From positions 1-64,000 of the forward strand of contig NZ_MVHF01000025.1 in NCBI RefSeq assembly GCF_002086485.1: a DNA stretch of 64,000 nt. Reading direction: 5' to 3'. The position numbers and the translations under genes are program-made. Every line of letters begins with the position of its first letter. Position 1 is the stretch's first letter. This stretch comes from Mycobacterium aquaticum. GTDB taxonomy: Bacteria > Actinomycetota > Actinomycetes > Mycobacteriales > Mycobacteriaceae. Of this stretch, positions 41,471 to 51,421 are shown in pieces. The notes beneath the pieces were generated by a model. It made no database searches and was not told the DNA's origin. It was given only the letters and a program-made list of their open reading frames with translations.

Positions 41471-42567
41471 CCGCTGTCGACGAGTCGATTTTCGTCCGGT
41501 ACCGCGACGATCTCGAACAGCCCAGGCCCGACGAGGCCGAGGACATCGCCAAGATCGTCGAAGCGCTGCACAAGAACAATGTGCGGGCGTACAAGAAGTT
41601 CAAGCACGGGTTGCGCGATGCACACGCCAAGAGCCACGCGATCCTGCGCGGCGAGCTGACCGTGTACCCGGACCTGCCGCCGTCCCTGGCGCAGGGATTG
41701 TTCGCCGAGCCGCGCACATATCCGGTGATCGCCCGGTTGTCGACCACGTCGGGCGTGCTGCGCAGCGACCGGGTGCGCGGCGTCCGCGGCCTGGCCGTCA
41801 AAGTGCTTGGCGTGCAGGGCCCGCGGGCCCGGGCCGGCGACGACGCCACCACCCAGGACTTCATCATGGTGACCCACCGGGAGTTCCTGTTCGCCGATGC
41901 CCACGACTATCTGGTGAAGGGCATGCCGACGGCGACCCTGCTGGCCCGGCTGCCCGACGGTGTGATGGCCGTGGGCAGCGACATCCTGGCCGGGCTCAAG
42001 CGGATCGGGGTGCCGATTCCGGCCAACGTGGCGGTGTTCGTGGCCGAGAACCGGCCCATCCTCGGCGAGACGTTCTACTCCTCGGCGCCGATCCGCTACG
42101 GCGACTACGTGGCGAAGCTGCGCTACGCCCCGCTCTCGGACGACGTGAAAGCGCTTGAGGACCAGCTACTTCCGAAAGACGCCGGCCAGGACGCGCACCG
42201 CGACCTGATCATGGATTTCCTGGCCACCCACAGCGCCGAATACGAGCTCAGCGTCCAGCTGTGCACCGACACGAAAACCATGCCGATCGAGGATGCCACG
42301 GTGGCCTGGCCCGAGGAGGCCTCACCGCACCGCCCCGTCGCGAAAATCGTCTTCGGCCGCCAAAACCCCGCCGGTCCACAACGCCGCGCGTTCGGTGACG
42401 ACGTGCTGTCGTTCAACTCGTGGCGGGGCCTGGCCGCGCACCGCCCCCTCGGCTCGATCAACCGGCTGAAAAAGGATGTGTACGACGCCTCCTCGATCTA
42501 CCGGCACGAGGTGAACCGGGCGCCCAGCCTGGAACCGACCGACATCGCCCAACTCCCGGATTCCTGA
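41467..42567 (+). CDS. Catalase-related haem protein
   Basis: 366 residues, shorter than true catalases (about 480 or more). The catalase-like core is recognisable: HAKSHAILRGELTVYPDLPP with distal His, ARLSTTSGVLRSDRVRGVRGLAVKV, and the C-terminal LAAHRPLGSINRLKKDVYDASSIYRHE. Short relatives include allene oxide synthase-like and hydroperoxide-converting enzymes. Coupling by ATGA to a fatty-acid dioxygenase gene suggests it processes that hydroperoxide rather than H2O2. This is inference from context. Confidence 0.78.
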   Translation: MTAVDESIFVRYRDDLEQPRPDEAEDIAKIVEALHKNNVRAYKKFKHGLRDAHAKSHAILRGELTVYPDLPPSLAQGLFAEPRTYPVIARLSTTSGVLRSDRVRGVRGLAVKVLGVQGPRARAGDDATTQDFIMVTHREFLFADAHDYLVKGMPTATLLARLPDGVMAVGSDILAGLKRIGVPIPANVAVFVAENRPILGETFYSSAPIRYGDYVAKLRYAPLSDDVKALEDQLLPKDAGQDAHRDLIMDFLATHSAEYELSVQLCTDTKTMPIEDATVAWPEEASPHRPVAKIVFGRQNPAGPQRRAFGDDVLSFNSWRGLAAHRPLGSINRLKKDVYDASSIYRHEVNRAPSLEPTDIAQLPDS

Positions 42568-42672
42568 TCCGCAAACACCGAAACCTTGGTCCCATGCCCG
42601 CGACCCAGCGCCAACAGCCGAAGTGGCACATCTCGGATACCGCCCACCGCAGCAGTATCCGCCACCGGCACT

Positions 42673-42678
42673 TAGACT
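42673..42678 (+). promoter_or_regulatory. Candidate -10 box upstream of the LuxR-type gene
   Basis: TAGACT lies eight bases before ATG 42687 with no ribosome site between them, consistent with a leaderless mRNA. Confidence 0.35.
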
Positions 42679-42686
42679 GTGCGTCC

Positions 42687-45287
42687 ATGCCAGGGTATTG
42701 GCAGATGCTGGACCGGCCGACGGAACACGCGGCCATCCGCTCTGCGCTCAGCAGCTCGGACAGTTGCGGCGTCGTGCTCGTGGGGGCGGCCGGTGTCGGC
42801 AAGACCACCCTGGCGCGCACCGTCACGTCTTCGATGGACACGAAGGTGCACTGGACCGCGTGCACGGAGTCCTCCCGCAGCATTCCGCTGGGCGCCTTCG
42901 CATCCTGGGTGCGGCCGTCGGCCTCCCGCGACCCGATCGCGCTGCTCGGGTCCGCGCGGGAATCCCTTGTCGCCGAGGGCGACACCATCGTGGGCATCGA
43001 CGACGCGCATCTGCTGGACCAGCTGTCGGCGACGCTGCTGCACCAGATCGCCGTCGAGCGCGCCGGCCGGGTGGTGGCCACCGTGCGCACCGGCGAGCCG
43101 GTACCCGATGCGGTCACCTCACTGTGGAAAGACGGCTACCTGGAGCGCCTCGAACTGCGCCCGTTCAGCAAGGAACAGAGCATCGCGCTCATCGAGACCG
43201 TGCTGGGCGGCACACTGGAGGGGCTCAGCGCCGACGTGATGTGGGAGTCCTCGGGCGGCAATCCCCTGTTCCTGCGCAACATGGTCGAAGGTGCAGTGGA
43301 CGCCGGGACACTCACCGAGGTCAACGGCGTGTGGCAGTTCCGCGGCCCCACCGTCATCCCGTCCGGGCTCGCCGAGCTGCTCGACGAGCGCCTGGCCCAC
43401 GCCGGCACCGAGGTGCTGCATGCGCTGAAACTGCTGTCGCTGTGCGAACCGCTGGACATCGACGCGCTGGCCGAGCTCGCCGGCGAGGACGCCGTGGACG
43501 GGGCCGAGATGCGCGGCCTGATCCGCATCACCGAGGACGACCGGCAGGTCAACGCCCGGTTCAGCCATCCGCTGTTCGGCGAGGTGGTCCGCAGGCGCGT
43601 GGGCACCGCGTCGGCGCGCAAGCTGCGCGGCAACATCGTCGGGATCCTGCGGCAACGCGAACTCGACTCGGCCGCAAGCAGAATCCGGCTCGCGCAGCTG
43701 TGCGTCGACAGTGATCAGTCCGCCGACGCCGACCTGTTGATCACCGCCGCCAAGGATGCGGTGTTCCTGTCCAACCTTCCGCTCGGTGAACGGCTCGCCC
43801 GCGCCGCGTTCGACCGGGGAGGCGGACTTCCCGCGGCCGAGCTGCTGTCCCGGGCGCTGCTGTGGCAGGGCCATCCCGCCCAGGCCGACAACGTGCTGGC
43901 CCGGTTCTCGCCCGACGAGCTCGACGAGCTGCAACTCGTGCAGTGGGGCATCCCCCGGTTGTCCATCCTGTTCTGGTCCATGGGCGACGTCACCCGGGCC
44001 GAGCGGTTGCTGGAGCTACTGCGCTCCCGCGTCACGCACCCCAGCCTGCGGCTCGTGGTGGAGGCCACCGGATCGGCAATGGCGGTGCACGAGAACAAGA
44101 TCACCACCGGGCTGGCCGCCGCCGAACAGGTGCTGGCCGACCCGGCCGCACCCAAACAAGCTGTGGACTTCGCCGCGCTGGGCGCGGGTCTGGCCATGCC
44201 GGTGGCGGGCCGGGGCACCGCATTCGAACCGATCGCCGCGCGCTGCCGGGCCGAGCGCAAATCCACCGACGGCATGATCCGGTTGATGGTCCACTACGGT
44301 GACGTGCTCGCGTTGACCCACCTCGGTGAGCTCGACCTGGCCGAGCAGCGGGCCGCCGAATACGCCGAATTCTCCACTGCCGGACAGTTTGTCGGCTGGG
44401 CGATCGCGAAGATGATGACCGGTCTGGTGGCCACCTACCGCGGCCACTTCCGCGACGCGATCACCGTGCTGGAGCAAGCGCTGGCCGCGTTGAACGCGGA
44501 ATCGTCGCTGCCGTGGCAGCTGGTCGGCCGACTGTTGCTGGCCCGCGCGTATGCCGCGGTGGGCAACCCCGAGCAGGCCGAACGCGTTCTCGAGGACGCG
44601 ACCGAGCACTCGGGTCCCCATATGGCACTGCATGATCCGCAGTGGACCATCGCCAAGGCCTGGGTGGCCGCCGCCAAGGGTGGGCACCGCTCGGCCATCG
44701 ACCTGGCCCGCGCGGCTGCCGACGCCGCGCATTCGTCGGGCCAGTTCGCGGTCGAGGCCGAGGCCTTGCACCACGCCGCACGTTTCGGCGACCGCACGGT
44801 CACCCGCCGCCTGGAGGCCCTCGCCGGCCGCATCGACGGGTCACCGGCAGCTCTCTACGCCAGGCACGCTGCCGCCGTGGCCGCGGCTGATCCCCGCGAG
44901 CTCGACGCGGTGTCGGAGGCATTCGAGCAGGCCGGCCTGAACCTGTCGGCCGCCGACGCCGCCGCGCAAGCCGTCCCGCTGCACGACCGGGCCGGCCAGC
45001 GCCGCCGCAGCACGGAATCCGCGGCGCACGCCCTGCATCTGGCTGCCCGCTGCGGCGGTGCGGCCACGCCCGCCATCCGGTCGGCGGCCCGGCCGCTGCC
45101 GGTGACCGCCCGGGAACGCGAGATCGCCGGGCTGGTCGCCGGGGGCCTGTCCAACCGCGACATCGCCGAGCGTCTCACCGTATCCGTGCGCACGGTCGAG
45201 GGCCACATCTACCGGGCCTGCATCAAGCTCGGCGTGGCCGACCGCGACCAACTGGCCAAGATCGTGTGGAGCGATCTGGGCCAGTAG
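42687..45287 (+). CDS. LAL/LuxR-family regulator with AAA ATPase domain
   Basis: 866 residues. An N-terminal ATPase has Walker A GAAGVGKTTLA near residues 32-42 and a Walker B-like TIVGIDDAHLLDQL. A long tetratricopeptide-like helical middle follows, then a C-terminal LuxR helix-turn-helix LTAREREIAGLVAGGLSNRDIAERLTVS (split TVRTVEGHIY). Large ATP-binding LuxR proteins integrate a ligand signal and activate nearby operons. It lies on the same strand just after the dioxygenase/catalase-like pair, so that operon is a reasonable target. Confidence 0.87.
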   Translation: MPGYWQMLDRPTEHAAIRSALSSSDSCGVVLVGAAGVGKTTLARTVTSSMDTKVHWTACTESSRSIPLGAFASWVRPSASRDPIALLGSARESLVAEGDTIVGIDDAHLLDQLSATLLHQIAVERAGRVVATVRTGEPVPDAVTSLWKDGYLERLELRPFSKEQSIALIETVLGGTLEGLSADVMWESSGGNPLFLRNMVEGAVDAGTLTEVNGVWQFRGPTVIPSGLAELLDERLAHAGTEVLHALKLLSLCEPLDIDALAELAGEDAVDGAEMRGLIRITEDDRQVNARFSHPLFGEVVRRRVGTASARKLRGNIVGILRQRELDSAASRIRLAQLCVDSDQSADADLLITAAKDAVFLSNLPLGERLARAAFDRGGGLPAAELLSRALLWQGHPAQADNVLARFSPDELDELQLVQWGIPRLSILFWSMGDVTRAERLLELLRSRVTHPSLRLVVEATGSAMAVHENKITTGLAAAEQVLADPAAPKQAVDFAALGAGLAMPVAGRGTAFEPIAARCRAERKSTDGMIRLMVHYGDVLALTHLGELDLAEQRAAEYAEFSTAGQFVGWAIAKMMTGLVATYRGHFRDAITVLEQALAALNAESSLPWQLVGRLLLARAYAAVGNPEQAERVLEDATEHSGPHMALHDPQWTIAKAWVAAAKGGHRSAIDLARAAADAAHSSGQFAVEAEALHHAARFGDRTVTRRLEALAGRIDGSPAALYARHAAAVAAADPRELDAVSEAFEQAGLNLSAADAAAQAVPLHDRAGQRRRSTESAAHALHLAARCGGAATPAIRSAARPLPVTAREREIAGLVAGGLSNRDIAERLTVSVRTVEGHIYRACIKLGVADRDQLAKIVWSDLGQ

Positions 45288-45290
45288 GGC

Positions 45291-48200
45291 TCAGTACACG
45301 TCGCGTACATAACGCTTGTCGGCGACCAGTTCCCGCTTGTAATCGTGCGCGGCCTCGTCCGACATGGAGCCGTGCGTCCGGATGATCGTGCCCAGCGCCG
45401 TATCGACGTCCCTGGCCATCCGGGAGGCGTCGCCACACACATAGAAGTGGGCACCGTCTTGCAGCCAGTGCCACAGCGCAGCGCCGTGCTCGAGCATCTT
45501 GTGCTGCACGTAGATCCGCCGTGCCTGATCGCGGGAGAATGCCAAATCGAGCCGCGTGAGCAGGCCGTCGCGCAGCATCGCCTCGAAATCGTCGCGGTAG
45601 TAATAGTTCTCGTCGCGGTGCTGGTCGCCGAAGAACAACCAGTTGCGTCCGCGGTGGCCCAGCGCCCGGCGCTCCTGCAGGAAACCGCGAAACGGTGCGA
45701 CACCGGTGCCCGGACCCACCATGATCATCGGTGTGTCAGCCTCCGGCGGCGGCCGGAAATGCGGTGAGCGTTGCAGGAAAACCGCGGCCGCAGCGGCCCG
45801 GTCGGCCAGGAAGGTCGAGCACACCCCGCTGCGGCCGGTCCCGTCGGCACCGCGATACCGGACCACCGACACCGTCAACTGCACCTCGTGCGGGCTGACC
45901 AGTGGGCTCGACGATATCGAATAGCTGCGTGGGGTGAGCCGCACCAAGACGTCCTGCCACTGTTCGGGGGTGGCGCGGGTGGCGAACTCTCTGACGACGT
46001 CGAGCCCGTTGCGGTTGGCCAGCCAGGTGTCGATTCGGTCGCGAGATCCCTTGAGCACCTTGGCGGCCGAGCGGTCAGTAGCCGACTCCGCGACGAATGC
46101 CAGGAGGTTCGGCGTGACGCGGCAGATGTCGTAGGACGTGATCAACGCGTCGCGCAGCTCCTGCTCGGTACCGTCCACCTCGACGACCGCGTCGGGACTC
46201 AGTGCGGTGGCCGCCAGCCAGGCGTCCACCACCGCCGGGTCGTTACTGGCGTAGACCCCCAGTGAGTCGCCCGCCGCGTAGCTGACGTCGTAATCGGAGA
46301 TGTCGAAACCGAATTGCCTGACCTCTTTCTGTGAGGTCGGGGCCGTCAGCACCGTGTTTTGGACCAACGCCGTCAGAATCGGCTTGGCCCTGGTGAATTC
46401 GTCGGGCTCGGTACGGATGACGGTACGGGTGCCACCCGCGAGTCGTCCGGCGGGACCGCCCGCCGGCGCGTCGCTCTCACCGGCGATCAGCGCGGTGACG
46501 GTGTCGGCCCAGCGCTGCTTGGGTTCGTCGTCATAGGCCTCGCACTCCGTGCGGTCGAGCAACCGGGTGGCACCCAGATCGGCCAGGCGCTCGTCGAGGG
46601 ACCTGGCGTGGCCGCAGAAGCTGTCATAGGCGCGGTCACCGATACCCAGGACCGCATATCGGATCCCGGCGAGATTCGGTGCGTCCGAGGCCTGCAGCCT
46701 GCTCCAGAAATCCGAGCCGTTGTCCGGCGGGCCGCCGTCGCCGAAGGTGCTGGTGATCACCAGCACATCGCGGGCAATCGCGAGATCGGACAACGCCAGA
46801 TCATCCATGCCGATCAGTGCGGCGCCGGTCAACCGGCCGGCCAACTGGGCCGCGAACTCCTCGGCGTTGCCAGTCTGGGAGGCCCACAACACCAACGGTC
46901 CTGACGTGCCCGGCACCGCCGCCGGCGCACCGGACGCGGCGGGCCCGCCGGCAGCACGCGAATAGCGTCCCGCCAGCACCCCGTCGACCCACAACCGCAC
47001 CGGGGTACTGACCGGTGCCGATTCCGGCAGCACCGGCACCCCGGCCGGGCTGTCACCGAGACCGGTGAAAAACCCTGACAGATAGATCTTCTCGGGTTCA
47101 GAGAGACTGGGCTGAGCCGTCGCGGTCAGGCCGATCTCCGCGGCGACCGGGTGCGCCGGTGCGGTGCTCGCCACCGAAAGCACGGGCCGCAGGCACACGG
47201 CGCAGGCCTTGAACTCGGGCTGCAGCGAGTCCGGGTCGACGGCGTCGTTGGTCAGAGCGTTGATGGTCAGGTATTCGCCGTGTTCGTCGTTCCAGTGAAA
47301 CGGCACAAAGCAATTGCCGGGACGGACCCGGTCGGTGAGCACCGCGGGCAGCACCGCCCGGCCCCGCCGCGACGACAGTTCGACCGATGCCCCTTCGACG
47401 ATGCCGAGTTGCTGAGCGTCGGTGGGATGGATCTCCACGAAGGGCCCCGGATTGAGCTTCGCGAGCTTGGCGACCTTGCCGGTCTTGGTCATGGTGTGCC
47501 ACTGGTGCTGCAACCTGCCGGTGTTGAGCACGAACGGGTAATCGTCATCGGGCGATTCGGCCGGGTCCAGGTGCGGGCGCGCGTGGAACACCGCGCGCCG
47601 CGACGCCGTCGCGAAGGCCAGCCGGGGCCGGTGGCCGTTCACGTCGACGAACAGGTCCTGGCTGATGCCATCGTTGAGGTACCGGATGGGGTGCCGGTCG
47701 TCCCCACCGGTCGGGGCGTCCGCCGGCGGGCACGGCCACTGCAGCGGCGTCTGCCGCAGCCGGGCGTAGCTGGCTCCGCGTAGGTCGTATCCGGTCTTCG
47801 GGTTGGCGAATCCGCGGATCTCGTCGAAGATCTCTTCGGCGCTGCCGTAGCTGAATTGCTCGGCGAACCCCAGTGCAGCCGCGACACCACAGATCAGCTG
47901 CCAGTCCGGCCTGGCGTCTCCCGCCGGGGATAGCGACGCCGACAGCAACGTCAAGTTGCGCTCGGAATTGACGGCGACACCTTCGGATTCGGCCCACAGC
48001 GCGGCGGGCAGCAGAATGTCGGCGTAGTGATTGGTGGCGGTCGACCGGTAGGCGTCCTGCGCGATCACCAGCTCGGCCGCCTCCAGACCGTTGATCACGG
48101 TCTTGCGGTTGGCCACGGTGGCAACGGGATTGGTGCAGATGATCCAGCACGCTTTGATCCGACCCTCGGCCATCTCCTCGAACATGCCGACCGTGCCAGA

Positions 48201-49358
48201 CCCCACCTCGGAGCGGATGGTGCCCGGCTCAAGCCCCCACCGTCCCTCCACGAAGGCCCGGTCCTCGGCCGAGAAGACCGCGCGCTGACCGGGCAAACCC
48301 GGCCCCATATAACCCATTTCGCGGCCGCCCATGGCGTTGGGCTGGCCGGTCAGCGACATCGGGCCGCTGCCCGGCCGGCAGATCGCGCCGGTGGCAAGGT
48401 GCAGATTGCAGATGGCGTTGGTGCTCCAGGTGCCGTGCGTGCTCTGGTTGAGGCCCATGGTCCAGCAACTCATCCACTCCCCCGCCTCGGCGATCATCCG
48501 TGCGGCGGTGCGGATGTCGGCTTCTGGGATTCCGGTGATCTCGGCCACGTGCGCGGGCGGGTAATCGGCCAGGAACTGCGGCATCGCCTCCCAGCCCTCG
48601 GTGTGCTCGGCGATGAACTTATGATCGATCGCGCCGTCAGCCAGGAGCAGATGCAGCAGACCGTTGAGCAGGGCCACATCGGTTCCCGGATTGATCTGCA
48701 GAAACAGGTCGGCCTTCTCGGCAGTGGCGGTGCGGCGCGGGTCCACCACGATGAGCTTGGCGCCGGCCTTGAGCCGGTCGGCCATCCGCAGGAACAGGAT
48801 CGGGTGGCAATCGGCCATGTTCGAGCCGATCACGAAAAACAAGTCAGCGCAATCGAAGTCGGCGTACGAGCCCGGAGGCCCGTCGGCGCCCAGCGATTGC
48901 TTGAAACCCGTTCCCGCGCTGGCCATACACAACCGGGAGTTCGATTCCAGGTGGCGCGTGCGCAGATATCCCTTGGCAAGCTTGGTGGCCAGATACTGAG
49001 CCTCCAGCGACAACTGACCCGAAACGTACAACGCGACAGCGTCCGGACCGTGCGCGTCGACGATGGCGCGCAGCCTGGAGCCCACCTCGGAGATGGCGTC
49101 GTCGACCGGGATGGGCAGCAGTTCATCGTCGCGGGTGGAACGCAGCAACGCCGACCGCAGCCGGTCGTCATCAGCGGCCATCATCTCGGCGTGGGTCAGG
49201 CCTTTGGTGCACAACCGGCCGAAGTTCGCCGGGTGCAGTTTGTCCCCGGACACCCGGGCGATCACCGTGCGGTCGCCATCGACTTTGGTGGTGACCTCGA
49301 TGCCGCAGCCGACACCACAGTACGAACACGCGGTGCGGGTGGACGTGCCATCTGCCAT
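45291..49358 (-). CDS. Assimilatory nitrate reductase fused to flavodoxin/FAD reductase module
   Basis: 1355 residues in one chain. The N-terminal molybdopterin oxidoreductase carries a 4Fe-4S site (CSYCGVGC, then GRLCTKG) and continues to about residue 770. A flavodoxin domain begins near 815 (LVLWASQTGNAEEF). A CysJ/ferredoxin-reductase-like module follows, with FAD motif RSYSISSSPL and NADPH motifs VGPGTGVAPFRGFLQER and YVCGDASRMA. It would pass electrons from NADPH through FAD, FMN and Fe-S to Mo-bis-MGD to reduce nitrate, needing no separate reductase. M. smegmatis NasN has been described as an assimilatory nitrate reductase of this general kind. No nitrite reductase or nitrate transporter is nearby. 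Confidence 0.85.
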   Translation of the reverse strand: MADGTSTRTACSYCGVGCGIEVTTKVDGDRTVIARVSGDKLHPANFGRLCTKGLTHAEMMAADDDRLRSALLRSTRDDELLPIPVDDAISEVGSRLRAIVDAHGPDAVALYVSGQLSLEAQYLATKLAKGYLRTRHLESNSRLCMASAGTGFKQSLGADGPPGSYADFDCADLFFVIGSNMADCHPILFLRMADRLKAGAKLIVVDPRRTATAEKADLFLQINPGTDVALLNGLLHLLLADGAIDHKFIAEHTEGWEAMPQFLADYPPAHVAEITGIPEADIRTAARMIAEAGEWMSCWTMGLNQSTHGTWSTNAICNLHLATGAICRPGSGPMSLTGQPNAMGGREMGYMGPGLPGQRAVFSAEDRAFVEGRWGLEPGTIRSEVGSGTVGMFEEMAEGRIKACWIICTNPVATVANRKTVINGLEAAELVIAQDAYRSTATNHYADILLPAALWAESEGVAVNSERNLTLLSASLSPAGDARPDWQLICGVAAALGFAEQFSYGSAEEIFDEIRGFANPKTGYDLRGASYARLRQTPLQWPCPPADAPTGGDDRHPIRYLNDGISQDLFVDVNGHRPRLAFATASRRAVFHARPHLDPAESPDDDYPFVLNTGRLQHQWHTMTKTGKVAKLAKLNPGPFVEIHPTDAQQLGIVEGASVELSSRRGRAVLPAVLTDRVRPGNCFVPFHWNDEHGEYLTINALTNDAVDPDSLQPEFKACAVCLRPVLSVASTAPAHPVAAEIGLTATAQPSLSEPEKIYLSGFFTGLGDSPAGVPVLPESAPVSTPVRLWVDGVLAGRYSRAAGGPAASGAPAAVPGTSGPLVLWASQTGNAEEFAAQLAGRLTGAALIGMDDLALSDLAIARDVLVITSTFGDGGPPDNGSDFWSRLQASDAPNLAGIRYAVLGIGDRAYDSFCGHARSLDERLADLGATRLLDRTECEAYDDEPKQRWADTVTALIAGESDAPAGGPAGRLAGGTRTVIRTEPDEFTRAKPILTALVQNTVLTAPTSQKEVRQFGFDISDYDVSYAAGDSLGVYASNDPAVVDAWLAATALSPDAVVEVDGTEQELRDALITSYDICRVTPNLLAFVAESATDRSAAKVLKGSRDRIDTWLANRNGLDVVREFATRATPEQWQDVLVRLTPRSYSISSSPLVSPHEVQLTVSVVRYRGADGTGRSGVCSTFLADRAAAAAVFLQRSPHFRPPPEADTPMIMVGPGTGVAPFRGFLQERRALGHRGRNWLFFGDQHRDENYYYRDDFEAMLRDGLLTRLDLAFSRDQARRIYVQHKMLEHGAALWHWLQDGAHFYVCGDASRMARDVDTALGTIIRTHGSMSDEAAHDYKRELVADKRYVRDVY

Positions 49359-49490
49359 GCGGCCATGATCAGCCGCGCCTGTTCCGGTGACTTTCCCCGC
49401 ACGTTATCGCGACGAAAACTGGTCCTCACCACGTCCGGTGCGCCGCGGTGAGGATGGTTTGCCCAGTTCAGCGCCACATGGGCGAGAAGC

Positions 49491-49883
49491 TCACGCCCCT
49501 TCGGGTTTGACCGCGAGCACCGGCTTGGGGCATTCCAGCAGCAATTGTTGCGCGACGCTGCCGAGCAGCAGCTTGCCGACCGGGCTGCGGTGACGGATGC
49601 CGATCACCAGCAACTCGGCATCGGGTCGGTCGACCGCGTCGAGCAAGGCTGTGACGGTGTCGACGCCGACCGGGCGTTGCACTTCAAACTCCACCCCGCC
49701 GGCGCGCAGATGCTCCTCGACATCGTGCAGTTCACCCGACGGGGCGAACCGGGCGTCAACGTAGGCGTCGCCGGAGGTGGCGTTGACCACCAGCAAGCCG
49801 GTGCCACGCAGTCTGGCCTCGGCGATGCCGTGTTCGAGGGCCGCCCGGCCGAACGGATCGGCGCTGTAGCCGACGACAATCAC
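49491..49883 (-). CDS. Universal stress protein (UspA fold)
   Basis: 130 residues. The Rossmann-like USP fold ends in the ATP-binding signature GIRHRSPVGKLLLGSVAQQLL. Its ATG overlaps the stop of tctA by four bases, so it is translated with the transporter. USPs bind ATP or cAMP and often regulate; linkage to a tripartite carboxylate transporter suggests control of uptake. Confidence 0.88.
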   Translation of the reverse strand: MIVVGYSADPFGRAALEHGIAEARLRGTGLLVVNATSGDAYVDARFAPSGELHDVEEHLRAGGVEFEVQRPVGVDTVTALLDAVDRPDAELLVIGIRHRSPVGKLLLGSVAQQLLLECPKPVLAVKPEGA

Positions 49884-51421
49884 AGTTGGCCCGCCTTCTG
49901 CTGCTGATCCGCGTCGTCCTCGACGATCAGCAGGGTCTCCTCACTGCGATGCATCAGCCGCAGCACCAACGGCACCAGCAGCAGAATGGCCATGATTGCG
50001 TACGTGGTGATGGCGACCGGTTCGGTGAACAGACTGCCCCAGTCGCCACCGCCGAGCTGAAGGCTTTGGCGCAGTTGACGTTCGATCCGCGGCCCCAGGA
50101 TCACGCCGATGATCAACGGCAACACCGGTAGCCCGAAGCGCCGCATCATCAACCCGAGCAGGCCGAACACCAGCAGCAGCGCGAGATCCAGCGGCTGCAC
50201 GTTGACGGCCAACGCGCCCAGGGTCGCGAAGAACAGGATGCCGGCGTACAGGTACGGACGCGGGGTGCGCAGCAGCTTCGCCCACAGCGGCGCGAGCGGC
50301 AGGTTGAGCACCAGCAGCAGGAAGTTCCCGATGAACAGGCTGGCGATCAACGTCCAGATCAGCATCGGCTCCTTGTCGAAAAGCGTTGGACCGGGCTGGA
50401 TTCCGTAGGACACGAACGCAGTGAGCATCACCGCTGCCGTCGCGTTGGTCGGCAGCCCAAGCGCCAGCATCGGAACCAGCGTGCCCGCCGCCGACGCGTT
50501 GTTGGCCGCCTCCGGCCCGGCCACGCCCTCGATGGCGCCCTTGCCGAATTCCTCGGGATGCTTGCTGAGTCGCTTTTCGGTGATGTACGACAGGAACGTC
50601 GGCAGCTCGGCCCCGCCGGCCGGCAGGGCGCCGAACGGGAACCCGTAGGCGGTGCCCCGCAGCCACGGCTTCCACGAGCGGGCGAAGTCCTGCTTGCTCA
50701 TCCACGGCCGCCCGACCGGGATGACCTCCGCGGGACGGCGCCGCAGATGCGCGGCCACCCAGAGGGCCTCGCCGACTGCGAAGATGGCCACCGCGATCAC
50801 CACGATGTCGATACCGTCGGACAGCTGCGGCAGCCCGAACGTGGCCCGCGGCTGCCCGGTCAGGAAGTCGATGCCCACCACACCGATGGCCAGGCCGAGA
50901 AACAGCGAGATGGCACCGCGCAGTTTCGAAGCACCCAGCACGGCGGTGACCGCGACCAGTGCGAACAGCATGATCGCCAGGTACGACGGCGCGCCGAGGG
51001 TGACGGCGAAGCGTGAGATCGTCGGGGCGAACGCGGCCAGCAGCGCGGTGCCGATGGCCCCGGCCACGAACGATCCGATCGCCGCGGTCGCCAGAGCCTG
51101 CGCCGCTCGGCCGGCCTTGGCCATCTTGTTGCCCTCGATGGCGGTGATCACCGACGACGATTCGCCGGGCGTGTTCAACAAGATCGACGTCGTCGACCCG
51201 CCGTACATGCCGCCGTAGAAGATGCCGGCGAACATGATGAACGCCGCGCTGGGGCTGACGTTGTACGTCACCGGCAGCAGCAGCGCGACCGTCATCGCCG
51301 GGCCGATGCCCGGTAGCACGCCCACCGCGGTGCCCAGCAACACGCCGATCACGGCATAGAGCAGATTCATCGGGGTCGCGGCCTGCTCGAACCCCTGGAT
51401 CAGCCAGTCCACATTGTTCAT
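49880..51421 (-). CDS. tctA: Tripartite tricarboxylate transporter, large membrane subunit TctA
   Basis: 513 residues with about twelve hydrophobic segments. TctA signatures are GVLPGIGPAMTVALLLPVTY, IFYGGMYGGSTTSILLNTPGE and PFGALPAGGAELPTFLSY. It forms the proton- or sodium-coupled channel that works with a small membrane subunit and a periplasmic binding protein. It starts directly after the tctB stop. The solute is probably citrate or another di- or tricarboxylate. Confidence 0.93.
   Translation of the reverse strand: MNNVDWLIQGFEQAATPMNLLYAVIGVLLGTAVGVLPGIGPAMTVALLLPVTYNVSPSAAFIMFAGIFYGGMYGGSTTSILLNTPGESSSVITAIEGNKMAKAGRAAQALATAAIGSFVAGAIGTALLAAFAPTISRFAVTLGAPSYLAIMLFALVAVTAVLGASKLRGAISLFLGLAIGVVGIDFLTGQPRATFGLPQLSDGIDIVVIAVAIFAVGEALWVAAHLRRRPAEVIPVGRPWMSKQDFARSWKPWLRGTAYGFPFGALPAGGAELPTFLSYITEKRLSKHPEEFGKGAIEGVAGPEAANNASAAGTLVPMLALGLPTNATAAVMLTAFVSYGIQPGPTLFDKEPMLIWTLIASLFIGNFLLLVLNLPLAPLWAKLLRTPRPYLYAGILFFATLGALAVNVQPLDLALLLVFGLLGLMMRRFGLPVLPLIIGVILGPRIERQLRQSLQLGGGDWGSLFTEPVAITTYAIMAILLLVPLVLRLMHRSEETLLIVEDDADQQQKAGQL

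Noticed and set aside
41467..42567. Monofunctional catalase (KatA-type)
   Set aside because: Too short and lacking the full catalase N- and C-terminal parts; catalase-related protein is the safer call.
48027..49451. 474-codon plus-strand frame opposite the nitrate reductase N-terminus
   Set aside because: Shadow frame with no domain; the minus strand carries Fe-S and molybdopterin motifs throughout.
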